A DNA stretch of 64,000 nt from Bordetella sp. LUAb4 (lineage in GTDB: Bacteria; Pseudomonadota; Gammaproteobacteria; Burkholderiales; Burkholderiaceae_B). The number at the start of each line of letters is the position of its first letter. The first letter of the stretch is position 1. This document shows, piece after piece, positions 1 to 11,724 of this stretch. The translations under genes were made by a program, and so were the position numbers. The notes beneath the pieces were generated by a model that searched no databases, had not been told where the DNA came from, and saw nothing but the letters and a program-made list of their open reading frames with translations. The stretch is from the NCBI RefSeq assembly GCF_021325795.1, contig NZ_JAHPZX010000001.1:1116001-1180000 (forward strand), written 5' to 3'.

Positions 1-300
1 CTCGCGCAACAGGCGCACGCCCAGCGCGTGGAAGGTGCTGATGGTCAGGCCCTTGGACAGCTTGCGCTCGACCAGGGTCTTGACCCGCTCGTCCATCTCG
101 CGCGCTGCCTTGTTGGTGAAGGTCAGCGCCACGATGTTGCGGCCCTGGTAGCCGCAGTCCTGCAGCAGATAGGCGATCTTCTGCGTGATGACACGCGTCT
201 TGCCGCTGCCCGCGCCGGCCAGCACCAGGCAGGGGCCGCCCAGGTACAGGACGGCCTCGCGCTGCGGCGGATTCAAACCGGCGGGAACGGAGTTGGACAT
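1..300 (-). CDS. rep: ATP-dependent DNA helicase Rep, N-terminal part (cut by window edge)
   Basis: Superfamily 1 (UvrD/Rep) 3'-5' helicase that helps replication forks through obstacles. Only the first 100 codons are present; the gene runs off the left edge. The Q-motif region (NPPQREAV) is followed by a Walker A loop, GAGSGKT, near residue 31, then [10 protein letters not shown] and ISTFHALG, which are motifs Ia and Ib of this family. The surrounding residues ([12 protein letters not shown]) fit Rep better than UvrD or PcrA. The ATG at 298-300 lies 7 bases after the priA stop, so the two helicases are probably co-transcribed in the order priA-rep. The fit to Rep is judged from memory of E. 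coli Rep, not from a search. Confidence 0.88.
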   Translation of the reverse strand, partial: MSNSVPAGLNPPQREAVLYLGGPCLVLAGAGSGKTRVITQKIAYLLQDCGYQGRNIVALTFTNKAAREMDERVKTLVERKLSKGLTISTFHALGVRLLRE

Positions 301-307
301 GGCGGGA

Positions 308-2623
308 TCAGATTTCCAGGGGATCGACTTCGAGCTGCCAGCGCACGCGGCTGGCGCTGGCCAGTTGCGGCAGCAAGGCGGACCAGGTGGACAGGAAGGC
401 CTGCAGGGCGGGCCGGTGCCCGCTTTCCACCAGCAGTTGGGCCCGCTCGACGTTGGCCACCCGGACCACGCGCAGCGGTACGGGATCGTAGCGCGTAATC
501 GTCGACACCAGCGTGCCGAAGGCACCCGTGCTTTCCGGCAAGGCACGCGCTTCCTGCAGGAATGCCAATGCCTGGGCCAGCTCGCGCGCCTCGGCGGTGA
601 GCAGGGCCTGGTAGGCATACGGCGGCAAGCCGGTGCTTTCCCGTTCGCGCAAGGCGTGGCGGGCAAAGCCGGCATAGTCGTGACGTAACAGCGCCTGATA
701 CACCGCCTGTTCGGGATAACCGGTCTGGATCAACACCTCGCCGCCTTCGGTATGGCGGCCGGCCCGCCCCGCCACCTGCATCAACTGCGCGAACAGGCGT
801 TCAGGCGCGCGGAAGTCATGGGCGAACAGCATGGAATCGGCATTGATCACCCCGACCAGGCCCAGGCGCGAGAAGTCATGCCCCTTGGCCACCATCTGCG
901 TGCCGACCAGGATGTCGACTTCGCCGGCGTGGACGCTGGCGAACAGCGCCTGCGCGCTGCCCTTGCGGCGCGTGCTGTCGGCGTCGATACGCAGGATACG
1001 GGCGCCGGGAAACAATTCGGCCAAATGCTCTTCCACCCGCTGGGTGCCGCGGCCCATGGGTTGCAGGTCCTGGTCGCCGCATTCCGGGCAGGCGCGTGGC
1101 ACGCGCGCCTGGAAACCACAATGGTGGCAGGCCAGCAGATGGCCGCCCGCGCCGGGCCCACGATGCAGCACGGTGTAGGCGGAACAACGGGGGCAATGGC
1201 TGACCCAGGCGCAGGACGCGCAATGCAGCACCGGCGCATAGCCGCGCCGGTTCAGGAATACCAGGGATTGCTCGCCCCGTTCCAGGCGCTTGCCGATGGC
1301 CTCGGTCAATTGCGGCGACAATCCCTGCTTCATCACCAGGCGGCGGGTGTCGACCAGGCGCACCGCCGGCAAGCTGCTGGACTTGGCGCGGCTGGCCAGG
1401 GTCAGGCGCAGATAGCGGCCCCGCTCGGCATGCAGCCAGCTTTCCAGCGACGGCGTGGCCGAACCCAGCAGCACGGGGATATCCAGATCATGCGCGCGCC
1501 AGATCGCCAGATCGCGCGCGGAATAGCGCAGCCCGTCCTGCTGCTTGTAGGACGCGTCGTGTTCTTCGTCGACGATGATCAAGCCCAGCTCGGGCAGCGC
1601 GGCGAAGACGGACATGCGCGTACCCAGCAGCACCCGCGCCTGGCCGCGCTGCGCGCGCGCCCAGGCCTGCAGGCGTTCGCCGTCGGCCAGGCCGCTATGC
1701 AGCACGGCCAGCGCGCCCGGCCCGGCAACGGTGTCCAGGCGCGCGCGCAAGACGGCTTCCAGCTGGGGGGTCAGATTGATTTCCGGCACCATCAGCAAGA
1801 CCTGGCGCCCGGCCGCGAGCACGCGCTCGGCCGCATGCAGGTAGACCTCGGTCTTGCCGCTGCCGGTCACCCCATGCAGCAGCACCGGCTTGAAACCCTG
1901 TACGGCGGCGATGGCATCGACGGCGGCCTGCTGGTCGGCGTTGAGGACCGGCGGGACGGCGGCCACAGGGGCACCGGCCAACGCCAGGGGGTTTGCAGGC
2001 GTTTCGATCTCCGGCGTATCGGTCTGGGGCGTCTCGGTCTGGGGCGTATCGGTCTGGGGCGTCTCGGTCTGGGGCTTATCCACAGGCGTGGCGCTTTGCG
2101 CGGCGCTTGCCTGCGCGGCCTTGGACGTGCGCTTCTTCTTAGGCGGCTTGGGTGCGGCGCGCTGGTCCATGCGCGCGACCGGCCCGCTCGCCGAACGCTG
2201 GCCTTCGTAGGCCGACACTTTGCGCAAAGGGGGCGGCAAGGCCGGCAGCATCACTTCGCCCAAGGGACGTTGGTAGTAATCGGCGGCAAAAGCGGCCAGG
2301 CGCAGCCAATCGGCACCGAACGGCGGCAGATCGTCCAGCACCCGTTCGATCGCCTTGACCTGGGCGGGATCGACCGCCGGCTCGGCGGGATTATCCACAA
2401 CCACGCCCACCATGCGCCGGCGCCCGAACGGCACGATCACGCGCAGCCCCGCCGCCAGCGGTGCCGCCGCGCGATAGTCGAAGGGACCAGGCAGCGGCAC
2501 GTCCAGCGCCACTCTTACCCACACAGCGTGCGCTGTCGCGGTCGTCGCCAGTTCACCCGGCGCGTCGGCTAGCAGGTCAGCGGGCGGGGCGGACGGCGGC
2601 ATGGGAAGAGGCACAATCGGCAA
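308..2623 (-). CDS. priA: Primosomal protein N' (replication restart helicase PriA)
   Basis: Helicase that reloads the replisome at stalled forks. 771 residues from the ATG at 2623; an ATG at codon 8 is also possible. An N-terminal DNA-binding part (about 33-135) precedes a helicase core with Walker [12 protein letters not shown] (251-261) and the DEEH box ([12 protein letters not shown]). Paired zinc-binding cysteines follow (CASC, CPRC, CHHC, CPEC), as expected for PriA. Between the 3'BD/winged-helix part and the helicase core, about residues 155-225 form a Lys-, Ala-, Thr- and Pro-rich linker. It includes alternating [10 protein letters not shown] pentapeptides encoded by a tandem DNA repeat, which is not part of the conserved fold. 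The gene lies directly upstream of rep on the same strand. Confidence 0.95.
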   Translation of the reverse strand: MPIVPLPMPPSAPPADLLADAPGELATTATAHAVWVRVALDVPLPGPFDYRAAAPLAAGLRVIVPFGRRRMVGVVVDNPAEPAVDPAQVKAIERVLDDLPPFGADWLRLAAFAADYYQRPLGEVMLPALPPPLRKVSAYEGQRSASGPVARMDQRAAPKPPKKKRTSKAAQASAAQSATPVDKPQTETPQTDTPQTETPQTDTPEIETPANPLALAGAPVAAVPPVLNADQQAAVDAIAAVQGFKPVLLHGVTGSGKTEVYLHAAERVLAAGRQVLLMVPEINLTPQLEAVLRARLDTVAGPGALAVLHSGLADGERLQAWARAQRGQARVLLGTRMSVFAALPELGLIIVDEEHDASYKQQDGLRYSARDLAIWRAHDLDIPVLLGSATPSLESWLHAERGRYLRLTLASRAKSSSLPAVRLVDTRRLVMKQGLSPQLTEAIGKRLERGEQSLVFLNRRGYAPVLHCASCAWVSHCPRCSAYTVLHRGPGAGGHLLACHHCGFQARVPRACPECGDQDLQPMGRGTQRVEEHLAELFPGARILRIDADSTRRKGSAQALFASVHAGEVDILVGTQMVAKGHDFSRLGLVGVINADSMLFAHDFRAPERLFAQLMQVAGRAGRHTEGGEVLIQTGYPEQAVYQALLRHDYAGFARHALRERESTGLPPYAYQALLTAEARELAQALAFLQEARALPESTGAFGTLVSTITRYDPVPLRVVRVANVERAQLLVESGHRPALQAFLSTWSALLPQLASASRVRWQLEVDPLEI
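2013..2075. repeat. 30-bp tandem repeat inside priA
   Basis: Two perfect contiguous 30-bp units (2013-2042 and 2043-2072), each made of two near-identical 15-mers, with the start of a third degenerate copy. On the minus strand they encode alternating PQTET and PQTDT in the PriA linker. The unit length is a multiple of three, so copy-number change would lengthen or shorten the linker without shifting the frame. Confidence 0.85.
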
Positions 2624-2977
2624 GAAGGATGAGGGTCAGAGGGGTCGGTGCAATTAAAGTGAAATCTGGAATTGGCCGCTAAGGCACTGTCCCGCCGTGA
2701 CTTGAAACGTCGCTGAAACGTAGACGGGCACCCTGTGGATAACTTTGGGGAAAATCTTCGGGATATCGCCCCGCCACCGGGCTAGCACATGCCCCGAATT
2801 CCTGCCAAATTTTTTTGAATTTAATATACCTGCAATTAATCAAACACTTATATCAAGTTTCCAGATTGAAACTAAGAAGATGCACCGCTTTGCTTATACC
2901 CTCGTTGCTGTGCACAACTCCTCTTGGAAGCGGGCCGTGCAAGCGCCAATCAGGCGAAGCGATTACTCACATAAGCG
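2624..2977. other. priA-hemE intergenic region, AT-rich, with a DnaA-box match
   Basis: 354 bases without a convincing gene. A perfect DnaA-box consensus (TGTGGATAA) sits at 2734-2742. Bases 2806-2880 are strikingly AT-rich for this genome, with runs such as TTTTTTGAATTTAATATA. Two more perfect matches (TTATCCACA) lie inside priA at 2076-2084 and 2391-2399. The AT-rich part may simply carry the priA promoter, for example a -10-like TATATT on the minus strand. No terminator hairpin for hemE was found. Confidence 0.4.
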
Positions 2978-4093
2978 CTAGATGGCGTGAAAAGCGCGGC
3001 TGTAGCCATGCACTTCGTCGACCAATTCAGCTACAGCTTCAGGCGGAGTGAATTGCGAAATTCCATGTCCCAAATTGAAGACGTGGCCGCCCTGTTGCAC
3101 CTTGCCGAAAGCGTCGATGACGCGCCGCGCTTCGGCCCGCAGCGCAGGGCCGCCACCGAACAGGGACATGGGATCGAGGTTGCCTTGCAGGGCCACGCTG
3201 TCGTTCACGCGGCGCCGCGCCTGACCCAGATTCACCGTCCAGTCCAGGCCCACGGCGTCGGCGCCACAGGCGGCGATATCTTCCAGCCATAGACCGCCGC
3301 CCTTGGTGAACACGATGACCGGCACGCGCCGGCCCTCGTTTTCCCGCTTCAGCGCCGCCACCACCTGGCGCGTGTACGCCAGGGAGAACTGCTGGAACAG
3401 GCCATCGGCCAGCACGCCGCCCCAACTGTCGAACAGCATGACCGCCTGGGCGCCGGCGTCGATCTGGGCATTGAGGTAGTCCGCCGTGGCTTGCGCGTTG
3501 ATCCGCAAAATGCGGTGCAGCAAGTCGGGGCGGCCATACAGCATGGATTTGATCAGGCGGTAGTCCGAACTGCCCTTGCCTTCGACCATATAACAAGCGA
3601 CGGTCCAGGGACTGCCCGCGAAACCGATCAGCGGCACGCGGCCGTCCAATTCGCGCCGGATCAGGGACACCGCGTCGAAGACGTAGCGCAGCGAGTCCAT
3701 GTCGGGCACGCTCAGCGCGTCGACATCACGTTCGTCGCGTACGGGGCGGTCGAAATGCGGCCCCTCGCCCGCGCGGAACTCCAGGCCCAGGCCCATGGCG
3801 TGTGGCACGGTCAGGATGTCGGAAAACAGGATGGCCGCGTCCAGCGGGTAGCGCTCCAGCGGCTGCAGGGTGACTTCGGCGGCGAACGCTGGATTCTGGG
3901 CCAGCCCCATGAAAGAACCGGCGCGCGCCCGGGTCGCGTTGTATTCCGGCAGGTAGCGACCGGCCTGGCGCATCAGCCACACGGGCGTGTAGGGGACCGG
4001 CTCGCGCGACAGCGCGCGCAGGAATACGTCGTTCTTCAGCGTGGCAAGGGACACAGGCTTCTCGGGTTCTTTCTCTCTGATCAAGCCGGCCAT
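2978..4093 (-). CDS. hemE: Uroporphyrinogen decarboxylase
   Basis: Cytoplasmic enzyme that removes four carboxyl groups from uroporphyrinogen III to give coproporphyrinogen III in haem synthesis. 371 residues, typical length. The signature [15 protein letters not shown] is near residue 38, and the conserved [26 protein letters not shown] and GLDWTV motifs follow. The C-terminus has the usual FNLGHGI segment, here [14 protein letters not shown]. About 14 residues precede the conserved [10 protein letters not shown] start of the fold, so a slightly later start is possible. priA lies downstream after a 354-base gap, and the neighbour upstream is a putative regulator 28 bases away. Confidence 0.96.
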   Translation of the reverse strand: MAGLIREKEPEKPVSLATLKNDVFLRALSREPVPYTPVWLMRQAGRYLPEYNATRARAGSFMGLAQNPAFAAEVTLQPLERYPLDAAILFSDILTVPHAMGLGLEFRAGEGPHFDRPVRDERDVDALSVPDMDSLRYVFDAVSLIRRELDGRVPLIGFAGSPWTVACYMVEGKGSSDYRLIKSMLYGRPDLLHRILRINAQATADYLNAQIDAGAQAVMLFDSWGGVLADGLFQQFSLAYTRQVVAALKRENEGRRVPVIVFTKGGGLWLEDIAACGADAVGLDWTVNLGQARRRVNDSVALQGNLDPMSLFGGGPALRAEARRVIDAFGKVQQGGHVFNLGHGISQFTPPEAVAELVDEVHGYSRAFHAI

Positions 4094-4121
4094 TTTACCC
4101 TCTGGTCCCGGACGTGCCGGC

Positions 4122-5153
4122 TCACTCCTCTTCCTCCTCGCCTTCGTGGCTGCGATAGGGGTCGGCGTCGATCGCGTGCTTGCGCATCAATGCCCAGAAG
4201 GCGCGCCTGTGCTTGGCCGACGCCCGGGCGGCGCTGGCCACGTTGCCGGCGTGCCGCGACAGCGCGGTACGGACGTAATCGCGCTCGAAGCAGCCGACCA
4301 CCCGGGATTTGGCCACGCGAAACGGTTCATCGGGCGCAATGCCCGGCGCGCGGCGCGGGCCGGGCCTGCTCGGCGTGCTCCGGTCCACGGATCGACGCTG
4401 GCTGGCCAGCTCGTCCAGGAAGGAGATCGCATCAGGGTCATCCTCATAGGTGCTGTCGGCGCCGGGGTCGGCGTGCGGGCGCGGGTCGTTGGGGTGGCCA
4501 GGGCGGTCAGGGCCATCGCGCCCACCCCGCACGGTTGCCGCGGGGTACGCCTCATGGCGTTCGCCTGCCTGTCGTTCACCCCCCTTGTGGACCACGTCGT
4601 ACCTGACCATCGTGTCGTTGATGGAGAGTGCCACGGGCGCTTGCAGCGTATAGGTCATGGCCCCCGGATCCGCTCGTGGCATCGACTCGGCCAGGCGCAA
4701 CAAGCGCGCGCGCAACTCATCGGCACAGGCCCGATGCAGGGCGAAGTCCTGCAGGCCCAGCACCAGCAGATCCTGCACGGCAGCGGCCTTCAGGCCCCGC
4801 GCCAAAGCCAGCAGCGGCGTATGCAACTGCGTGCGCGCACAAGCCAGCGCGGTGCGAGTCCAGGCCACGGTGGCGGGCGTGACCGGCAGGACGCAGACAT
4901 CATAGCGGCGCAAGGGAATCGCCAGCCGTGCCAGGACCTCGGCCGAAACGTCCATGCCCGGCGCCGCGCCAGGTGGCGCGGGCAACAACGGCGGTATGGC
5001 CAGGCTCGCCGAGCCGCTCAGGGTCTTCTCGTCGAAGTGCACGGGATAGAGCCGCAGGCGGCCCAGGGCCTGGGCATGCCGGCTTATCCACTCGAGCATC
5101 CAGCCGTGATGCGGCGGCACCATCAATACACCGCAGTCCAGCGTTTCGCGCAT
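4122..5153 (-). CDS. Putative regulator: receiver-like N-terminus plus Fis-type HTH, no AAA+ domain
   Basis: 343 residues. The last 60 residues look like the Fis-type helix-turn-helix of NtrC-family proteins (ARDYV-like core [24 protein letters not shown], here cut at AAR, followed by [10 protein letters not shown]). Residues 1-160 resemble a response-regulator receiver in pattern (hydrophobic strand [38 protein letters not shown]) but lack a clear phospho-acceptor Asp. The middle (about 195-290) is low-complexity and rich in Asp, Pro, Arg and Gly; the tail ends in six Glu/Gly residues. There is no sigma-54 AAA+ domain, so it would not activate sigma-54 promoters. The start has a GGGAG Shine-Dalgarno sequence. 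It may be co-transcribed with hemE (28-base gap). Function and target are unknown. Confidence 0.6.
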   Translation of the reverse strand: MRETLDCGVLMVPPHHGWMLEWISRHAQALGRLRLYPVHFDEKTLSGSASLAIPPLLPAPPGAAPGMDVSAEVLARLAIPLRRYDVCVLPVTPATVAWTRTALACARTQLHTPLLALARGLKAAAVQDLLVLGLQDFALHRACADELRARLLRLAESMPRADPGAMTYTLQAPVALSINDTMVRYDVVHKGGERQAGERHEAYPAATVRGGRDGPDRPGHPNDPRPHADPGADSTYEDDPDAISFLDELASQRRSVDRSTPSRPGPRRAPGIAPDEPFRVAKSRVVGCFERDYVRTALSRHAGNVASAARASAKHRRAFWALMRKHAIDADPYRSHEGEEEEE

Positions 5154-5290
5154 TGTTCGCTACTCCCGTAAGTCTTATGCCTTGGAGAACCTAGGCTAAA
5201 GATCGGTGAGTACCCGGGCAATACGGAAGCTCCGCATTGCAACGCGCACTTAAGGGAAAAGCTGCACGGATGCTTTGGTCGCCGCCGGGC

Positions 5291-6457
5291 TCAAGCGCGC
5301 GCGCTGGCCCAGGCTTTGTGCCGTGCCTCCAGTTCCGCGATGCGGGCAGCGGCGCTGCGGCGCCGGGCGATCCAGAGATACAGCCCGCTGCCCAGCACGA
5401 TGATGGTCACCACGTCCAGCAGCGCCCAGATGATCTTCAAGGGCATGCCGCCGTAGTCGCCGAAGTGCAGTGGCCGTGACACTTCAAGCGCGCGCAGATA
5501 CCAAGGCATCTCCACCTGGGTAGATAATTTACCTGTTTGTGCATCCAGTAGCGAGGGGCTGAACAAACGCGAAGTCAGCGGCGTCTGGCCCTTGGACCAG
5601 GTGACGAAGTGATAGGGACTGCCATAAGCATTACCGGGGAACGTGACGGACGTGAGCGTCATGCCCGGCGACGCCTTGCTCACGGTTTCGGCCATGGCGT
5701 CCAGGGAGGCCAACTGGCCCAGTTGCGGCTTCGGTTTGCCTCGGTAGGGTTCCAGCAGTCCCTGCAAGGCGGTCGATTGCCAATAGCGGAACATCGGCGT
5801 GGACAGTTCATTGATCACCCCCGTCAGGCCGACCACGAAGGCCCAGACCAGCGTGACCACGCCAAGCAGGTTATGCAGGTCCAGCCACTTGATCCTTGCG
5901 GAACGGTCGCCGCGCACCGTACCGAATTCGATCTTCTTCATGAAGGGGCCGTAGAGGACCACCCCCGAAACCACGGCCACCACGAACAGCAAGCCCATGA
6001 AACCCAGGAACAGTTCGCCGGGCAGATCGGCGAACAGATCCACGTGCAAGCGCAACATGACGTCCATGAAGCTATGGCCATCCTGCGCCGAGGAACCGAC
6101 GGCCTTCACCACCTCGCCGGTGTAGGCGTCGAAACGCAATGCGTGGTTCAGCGACTTATCGGCGCGATTAGGCGTCAGGCCCAGATAGACCTGGGGTTCT
6201 TCGTCGTCGATGTAGACGTATTCGATGAGCTCGTTGGGAAACATCCGCATGGCGGTCGCCACCATCCCATCCAGGCTGGCGCGCGGCGTACCTTCCGGCA
6301 CCTGGGCGTAGGGTTTGGCATCATCCAGCCAGTGTTCGATTTCATGGTGGAAGACGAGCGGCAAGCCGGTCACACAGATGATGAGCAGGAAAAGCGTACA
6401 GACCAGGCTGGTCCATTTATGTATCGCATACCACGTCTTGATTGGCAGCTTGGCCAT
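5291..6457 (-). CDS. PepSY-associated transmembrane protein (possible ferric-siderophore reductase type)
   Basis: 388 residues with the layout of PepSY_TM proteins: an N-terminal helix (about 15-37, LVCTLFLLIICVTGLPLVF), a periplasmic PepSY-like stretch, a second helix near 150-170 (GFMGLLFVVAVVSGVVLY), a third near 195-215 (LLGVVTLVWAFVVGLTGVIN), and a last one near 345-365. Conserved His residues beside the helices (HKWTS, HHEIEHW, HNLLG, HFGDYGG) could bind haem, as in the FoxB/FsrB-type iron reductases of this family. A candidate Fur site 32-50 bases upstream of the start fits a role in iron uptake. No siderophore receptor gene is adjacent, so the iron link is an inference. Confidence 0.75.
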   Translation of the reverse strand: MAKLPIKTWYAIHKWTSLVCTLFLLIICVTGLPLVFHHEIEHWLDDAKPYAQVPEGTPRASLDGMVATAMRMFPNELIEYVYIDDEEPQVYLGLTPNRADKSLNHALRFDAYTGEVVKAVGSSAQDGHSFMDVMLRLHVDLFADLPGELFLGFMGLLFVVAVVSGVVLYGPFMKKIEFGTVRGDRSARIKWLDLHNLLGVVTLVWAFVVGLTGVINELSTPMFRYWQSTALQGLLEPYRGKPKPQLGQLASLDAMAETVSKASPGMTLTSVTFPGNAYGSPYHFVTWSKGQTPLTSRLFSPSLLDAQTGKLSTQVEMPWYLRALEVSRPLHFGDYGGMPLKIIWALLDVVTIIVLGSGLYLWIARRRSAAARIAELEARHKAWASARA

Positions 6458-6488
6458 CCTGGGGGGTCTCCGCGGAACTGACTAAAAG

Positions 6489-6507
6489 TTGAATGACAAT
6501 CGATCGC
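6489..6507. promoter_or_regulatory. Candidate Fur box upstream of the PepSY gene
   Basis: The 19-mer TTGAATGACAATCGATCGC matches the classical Fur consensus at about 11 of 19 positions, including the central AATGA-AAT-C. It lies 32-50 bases before the ATG of the PepSY protein, where an operator would be expected. Confidence 0.4.
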
Positions 6508-6551
6508 AACATTTTAGCCAGATATAGAGGGATATTGCGCAGCGTGAACAG

Positions 6552-6587
6552 ACAAAAAAAACCAGGCACGAGGCCTGGTTTTTTTCG
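6552..6587 (-). terminator. Rho-independent terminator of the atp operon
   Basis: Inverted repeat AAACCAGGC / GCCTGGTTT around an ACGAG loop, flanked by A and T runs on both sides, so it can work in either direction. It lies about 90 bases past the atpC stop. Confidence 0.85.
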
Positions 6588-6678
6588 CTGGGGGCAGCAA
6601 GTCTTCATGGGCTTACCATCGTGGGCTTACCACCAAGGACTCGCCAAACACCAGCAGGATCGCTCAGCGCTGAAGCGC

Positions 6679-7104
6679 CTAGTGCGTACCGCGACCGCCG
6701 CGCAAACGGCGCGCCGCGATGGCTTGCGCCGTCAGCATCGCCAGTTCGGCTTCGACCACGGCGATGTCCGCCGTGTCCTTGGCGTTGCGCAAGGCCTCTT
6801 CGGCCTTCTTGCGCGCCGCCTCGGCCTTGGCTTCATCCAGGTCCGCCGCGCGGATGGCGGTGTCGGCCAAAACCGTCACGCCATTCGGCTGCACTTCCAG
6901 AATGCCCCCGGCGACGAAGACGTTTTCTTCAACATCGTCGGCCCGCACGATCTTCAGCGTCCCCGGACGAATCCGCGAAATCAGCGGGGTGTGACCCGGC
7001 AGGATGCCGAGCTCACCCGCTTCGCCAGGCAGCACCACGAATTTCGCCTCACCGGAGAAAATCGCCGCTTCCGCGCTGACGACATCAACATGCAGGGTAG
7101 CCAT
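6679..7104 (-). CDS. atpC: ATP synthase F1 epsilon subunit
   Basis: 141-residue central-stalk subunit that couples rotation to catalysis and can inhibit ATP hydrolysis. The N-terminal beta-sandwich contains [13 protein letters not shown], the family signature. The C-terminal part is a helical hairpin rich in Ala, Glu and Lys ([12 protein letters not shown]). It is the last gene of the operon, 9 bases after atpD, and is followed by a bidirectional hairpin terminator. Confidence 0.97.
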   Translation of the reverse strand: MATLHVDVVSAEAAIFSGEAKFVVLPGEAGELGILPGHTPLISRIRPGTLKIVRADDVEENVFVAGGILEVQPNGVTVLADTAIRAADLDEAKAEAARKKAEEALRNAKDTADIAVVEAELAMLTAQAIAARRLRGGRGTH

Positions 7105-7113
7105 ATCCGATCC

Positions 7114-8574
<1,461 letters not shown>

Positions 8575-9486
8575 TCAGACGGCGGCGGCGCCCCCCACGA
8601 TTTCCGAAATTTCCTTGGTGATCGCGGCTTGGCGGGTCTTGTTGTAGACCAGCTGCAATTCGCCGATAACCTTCTTGGCATTGTCCGAGGCGGCCTTCAT
8701 GGCCACCATGCGGGCCGACTGCTCCGAGGCCATGTTCTCGGCGACCGCCTGGTACATCACACCTTCGACATAGCGGTGCAACAGCTCGTCGATGACCGTG
8801 CGCGCGTCGGGCTCGTAGATGTAATCCCAGCTGTATTCCGACTTCACTTCGGCGCCGTTCGCTTCAGTCGAATTCGGGTTGTGGAAGGGATCTTCCATCC
8901 GCACACCTGGCAGCGGCAACAAACGCAGGAACACGGGCTCCTGCTTCATCGTGTTGATGAAGCGGGTCGTGGCCACGTACAGCTCGTCGATACGGCCGTC
9001 CAGATACGCGTCGATCTGAACCTTGATGGCGCCCAGCAGGCGTTCGAGGTTGGGCGCATCGCCCAGCCCGATTTCCTGCGACACCAGGTTCGCCTTGATA
9101 CGGGTCAGCAGGCCCAGGCCCTTGTTGCCCAGCGCCGTGGCCTGCACTTGCACGCCGCGCTGCTGGAATTCCTTGAGCTTGGCCAGCGTGACACGCGACA
9201 CGTTGGTGTTCAGGCCGCCGCACAAGCCCTTGTCGGTGGTCACCAGAACCACACCCACCGCCTTGACCTGTTCGCGTTCGATCAGAAAGGGGTGGCTGTA
9301 CTCGGGATTTGCCTGCATAAGGTGCGCAGCGATATCACGCACCTTGGTGGCGTACGGACGGCCCGCGCGCATCCGCTCCTGCGCCTTGCGCATCTTGGAT
9401 GCGGCGACCATTTCCATCGCCTTGGTGATCTTGCGCGTGTTTTGCACGCTCTTGATCTTGGTTCGGATTTCCTTGATTCCGGGCAT
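8575..9486 (-). CDS. atpG: ATP synthase F1 gamma subunit
   Basis: 303-residue rotor shaft of F1. It starts [17 protein letters not shown] with the conserved [10 protein letters not shown] motif in the N-terminal coiled-coil helix. It ends in the C-terminal helix motif [17 protein letters not shown] followed by [22 protein letters not shown], both family signatures. The segment around residues 195-215 ([17 protein letters not shown]) is a little longer than in E. coli, which explains the extra length. It follows atpA by 107 bases. Confidence 0.97.
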   Translation of the reverse strand: MPGIKEIRTKIKSVQNTRKITKAMEMVAASKMRKAQERMRAGRPYATKVRDIAAHLMQANPEYSHPFLIEREQVKAVGVVLVTTDKGLCGGLNTNVSRVTLAKLKEFQQRGVQVQATALGNKGLGLLTRIKANLVSQEIGLGDAPNLERLLGAIKVQIDAYLDGRIDELYVATTRFINTMKQEPVFLRLLPLPGVRMEDPFHNPNSTEANGAEVKSEYSWDYIYEPDARTVIDELLHRYVEGVMYQAVAENMASEQSARMVAMKAASDNAKKVIGELQLVYNKTRQAAITKEISEIVGGAAAV

Positions 9487-9593
9487 TGCGCTTTCCTGGT
9501 GTGACGGGCCGGCGGCTGGAGGGCAGCGCCGGCCCCGTTACGCCGGGGCCGGCGGACTGCGCCGGCTCCAACCTAACGGGCAGTCAAGGTGTC

Positions 9594-11135
9594 TTAAAAC
9601 GCACCGTGCTTCTTGAACTCCGTGATGGCGGCGGCCAGTTCGGCCTCGTCATCCTTCGACAGTTCCTTGGTGTCCTCGACGCGCTGGATCAGACCTTCGT
9701 GCTTGGCCTTGACGTGATCCTTCAGGGCCTTTTCGAAAGCCAGCACCTGCGGCACATCGACGTCGTCCAGATAGCCGTTGTTGACCGTGTACAGCGTGAT
9801 GGCCAGTTCCCACACTTGCAGCGGCTGGTATTGCGGCTGCTTGAGCAGTTCGACCACGCGCTTGCCGCGTTCCAGCTGGCGACGGGTAGCGTCGTCCAGG
9901 TCGGAAGCGAACTGCGCGAAGGCGGCCAGTTCACGGTACTGCGCCAAGTCGGTACGGATACCGCCGGACAGCTTCTTGACGACCTTGGTCTGGGCAGCGC
10001 CACCGACTCGCGACACCGAGATACCGGCGTTGATGGCGGGGCGGACACCGGCGTTGAACAGGTCGGTTTCCAGGAAGATCTGGCCGTCGGTGATCGAGAT
10101 CACGTTGGTCGGCACGAACGCGGAAACGTCACCCGCTTGCGTCTCGATGATGGGCAGCGCGGTCAGCGAACCGGTCTTGCCCTTCACGGCGCCATTGGTG
10201 AACTTCTCGACGTAGTCTTCGTTCACGCGGGCAGCGCGTTCGAGCAGGCGCGAGTGCAGATAGAACACGTCGCCGGGGTAGGCTTCGCGGCCCGGCGGGC
10301 GGCGCAGCAGCAGCGACACCTGACGGTAGGCCCAGGCCTGCTTGGTCAGATCGTCATAAATGATCAGCGCGTCTTCACCGCGGTCGCGGAAGTATTCGCC
10401 CATCGTGCAACCGGCGTACGGGGCCAGGTACTGCATGGCGGCCGAATCCGAAGCCGTGGCGGCGACGATGATGGTGTAGTCCATGGCGCCGTGCTCTTCG
10501 AGCTTGCGCAGGACGTTGTTGATGGTCGATGCCTTCTGGCCGATGGCGACGTACACGCAAGTGACGCCCTTGCCCTTCTGGCTGATGATGGTGTCGACAG
10601 CGACGGCGGTCTTGCCGGTCTGGCGGTCGCCAATGATCAGCTCGCGCTGGCCACGGCCGATGGGCACCATGGCATCGATAGCCTTGACGCCGGTCTGCAG
10701 GGGTTGCGACACCGAGCGGCGGGCGATAACGCCGGGCGCCACTTTTTCGATGATGTCGGTTTCCTTGGTGTTGACCGGACCCTTGCCGTCGATGGGTTCG
10801 CCCAGCGTGTTGACCACGCGGCCACGCAGTTCCGGACCCACCGGAACTTCCAGAATGCGGCCGGTCGTCTTGACCTGGTCACCTTCGGAAACGCCGGTGT
10901 AGTCGCCCAGAATCACGGCGCCGACGGAGTCGCGCTCGAGGTTCAGCGCGAGGCCGAAAACGTTGTTGGGAAATTCGAGCATTTCGCCCTGCATCACGTC
11001 GGACAGACCATGGATGCGGGTGATACCGTCGGTCACGGAAACCACCGTGCCCTGGGTGCGAATATCGGTCGAAGCGCCCAGGCCCTCGATGCGGCTCTTG
11101 AGCAGTTCGCTGATCTCGGAGGGATTGAGTTGCAT
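9594..11135 (-). CDS. atpA: ATP synthase F1 alpha subunit
   Basis: 513-residue non-catalytic nucleotide-binding subunit. The N-terminus [16 protein letters not shown] is typical. Walker A is [11 protein letters not shown] near residue 170; the switch region [11 protein letters not shown] and the arginine-finger segment [12 protein letters not shown] (about 370) are intact. The C-terminal helical domain ends in [10 protein letters not shown]. It is preceded by atpH with a 34-base gap. The 107-base gap between atpA and atpG contains GGCGCCGGCC-rich inverted sequence but no U-tract. Confidence 0.98.
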   Translation of the reverse strand: MQLNPSEISELLKSRIEGLGASTDIRTQGTVVSVTDGITRIHGLSDVMQGEMLEFPNNVFGLALNLERDSVGAVILGDYTGVSEGDQVKTTGRILEVPVGPELRGRVVNTLGEPIDGKGPVNTKETDIIEKVAPGVIARRSVSQPLQTGVKAIDAMVPIGRGQRELIIGDRQTGKTAVAVDTIISQKGKGVTCVYVAIGQKASTINNVLRKLEEHGAMDYTIIVAATASDSAAMQYLAPYAGCTMGEYFRDRGEDALIIYDDLTKQAWAYRQVSLLLRRPPGREAYPGDVFYLHSRLLERAARVNEDYVEKFTNGAVKGKTGSLTALPIIETQAGDVSAFVPTNVISITDGQIFLETDLFNAGVRPAINAGISVSRVGGAAQTKVVKKLSGGIRTDLAQYRELAAFAQFASDLDDATRRQLERGKRVVELLKQPQYQPLQVWELAITLYTVNNGYLDDVDVPQVLAFEKALKDHVKAKHEGLIQRVEDTKELSKDDEAELAAAITEFKKHGAF

Positions 11136-11169
11136 GTTCAGACTCCTGGAATCCTGTTAGTCGCCTGGC

Positions 11170-11712
11170 TTACGCCGCCAGCGTGTCGCGCATGCGGGCC
11201 AATTGGGCTTGCACGGATGTATCGAGTACCTGGTCGCCGACCGCCACGCGCACGCCGCCGATCAGCGACGAGTCCACCGTGACGCGCGGCTTGAGCTTCA
11301 GCCCGAACTTCAGTTCGAGCGCCGAGGTCAGGTCCTTGACCTGGGCTTCGGACAATTCGAATGCGCTGGTGATATCAGCCTGCGCCGACCCTTCGTGACG
11401 ATTCTTCAGCGTCACGAACTGGCTGGCGATTTCAGGCAGGAGCAGCAAGCGGTCATTCTGGGCGAGCAGCTCGATGAAATTGCGCGCTGCCTGCGGCACT
11501 TCGCCCTTCAGCAGACCGGTGAAGGTCTGCGCGCGCTGCGCGTCGTCCAGACGCGGGTCGGCCATGGCCTCGCGCACGTCCGCGTTGGACGCCACTTGTG
11601 CCATTGCACCCACCAGGTCGGACCAGCTTTGCAGCCCGCTGGCCTTGTCGTCGAGCGCGGCCCCGAAGAGCGCCTCGGCGTAAGGTCTGGCGACAGTCGA
11701 TAGTTCAGCCAT
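11170..11712 (-). CDS. atpH: ATP synthase F1 delta subunit
   Basis: 180-residue peripheral-stalk subunit that ties F1 to the b subunits. It begins [16 protein letters not shown], the standard N-terminal motif. It ends with the OSCP/delta signature around [21 protein letters not shown] and a final RMRDTLAA. It starts 12 bases after atpF ends, consistent with translation from one message. Confidence 0.97.
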   Translation of the reverse strand: MAELSTVARPYAEALFGAALDDKASGLQSWSDLVGAMAQVASNADVREAMADPRLDDAQRAQTFTGLLKGEVPQAARNFIELLAQNDRLLLLPEIASQFVTLKNRHEGSAQADITSAFELSEAQVKDLTSALELKFGLKLKPRVTVDSSLIGGVRVAVGDQVLDTSVQAQLARMRDTLAA

Positions 11713-11724
11713 GACGTTCCTGGA

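Noticed and set aside
752-2572. 606-codon plus-strand open frame opposite priA
   Set aside because: Antisense shadow; its [12 protein letters not shown] run is only the reverse reading of the priA tandem repeat.
2624-2977. Chromosomal replication origin (oriC)
   Set aside because: DnaA boxes and AT-rich DNA are present, but there is no dnaA, dnaN, rpmH, mnmG or parAB in view and the box cluster is partly coding; reported only as a finding.
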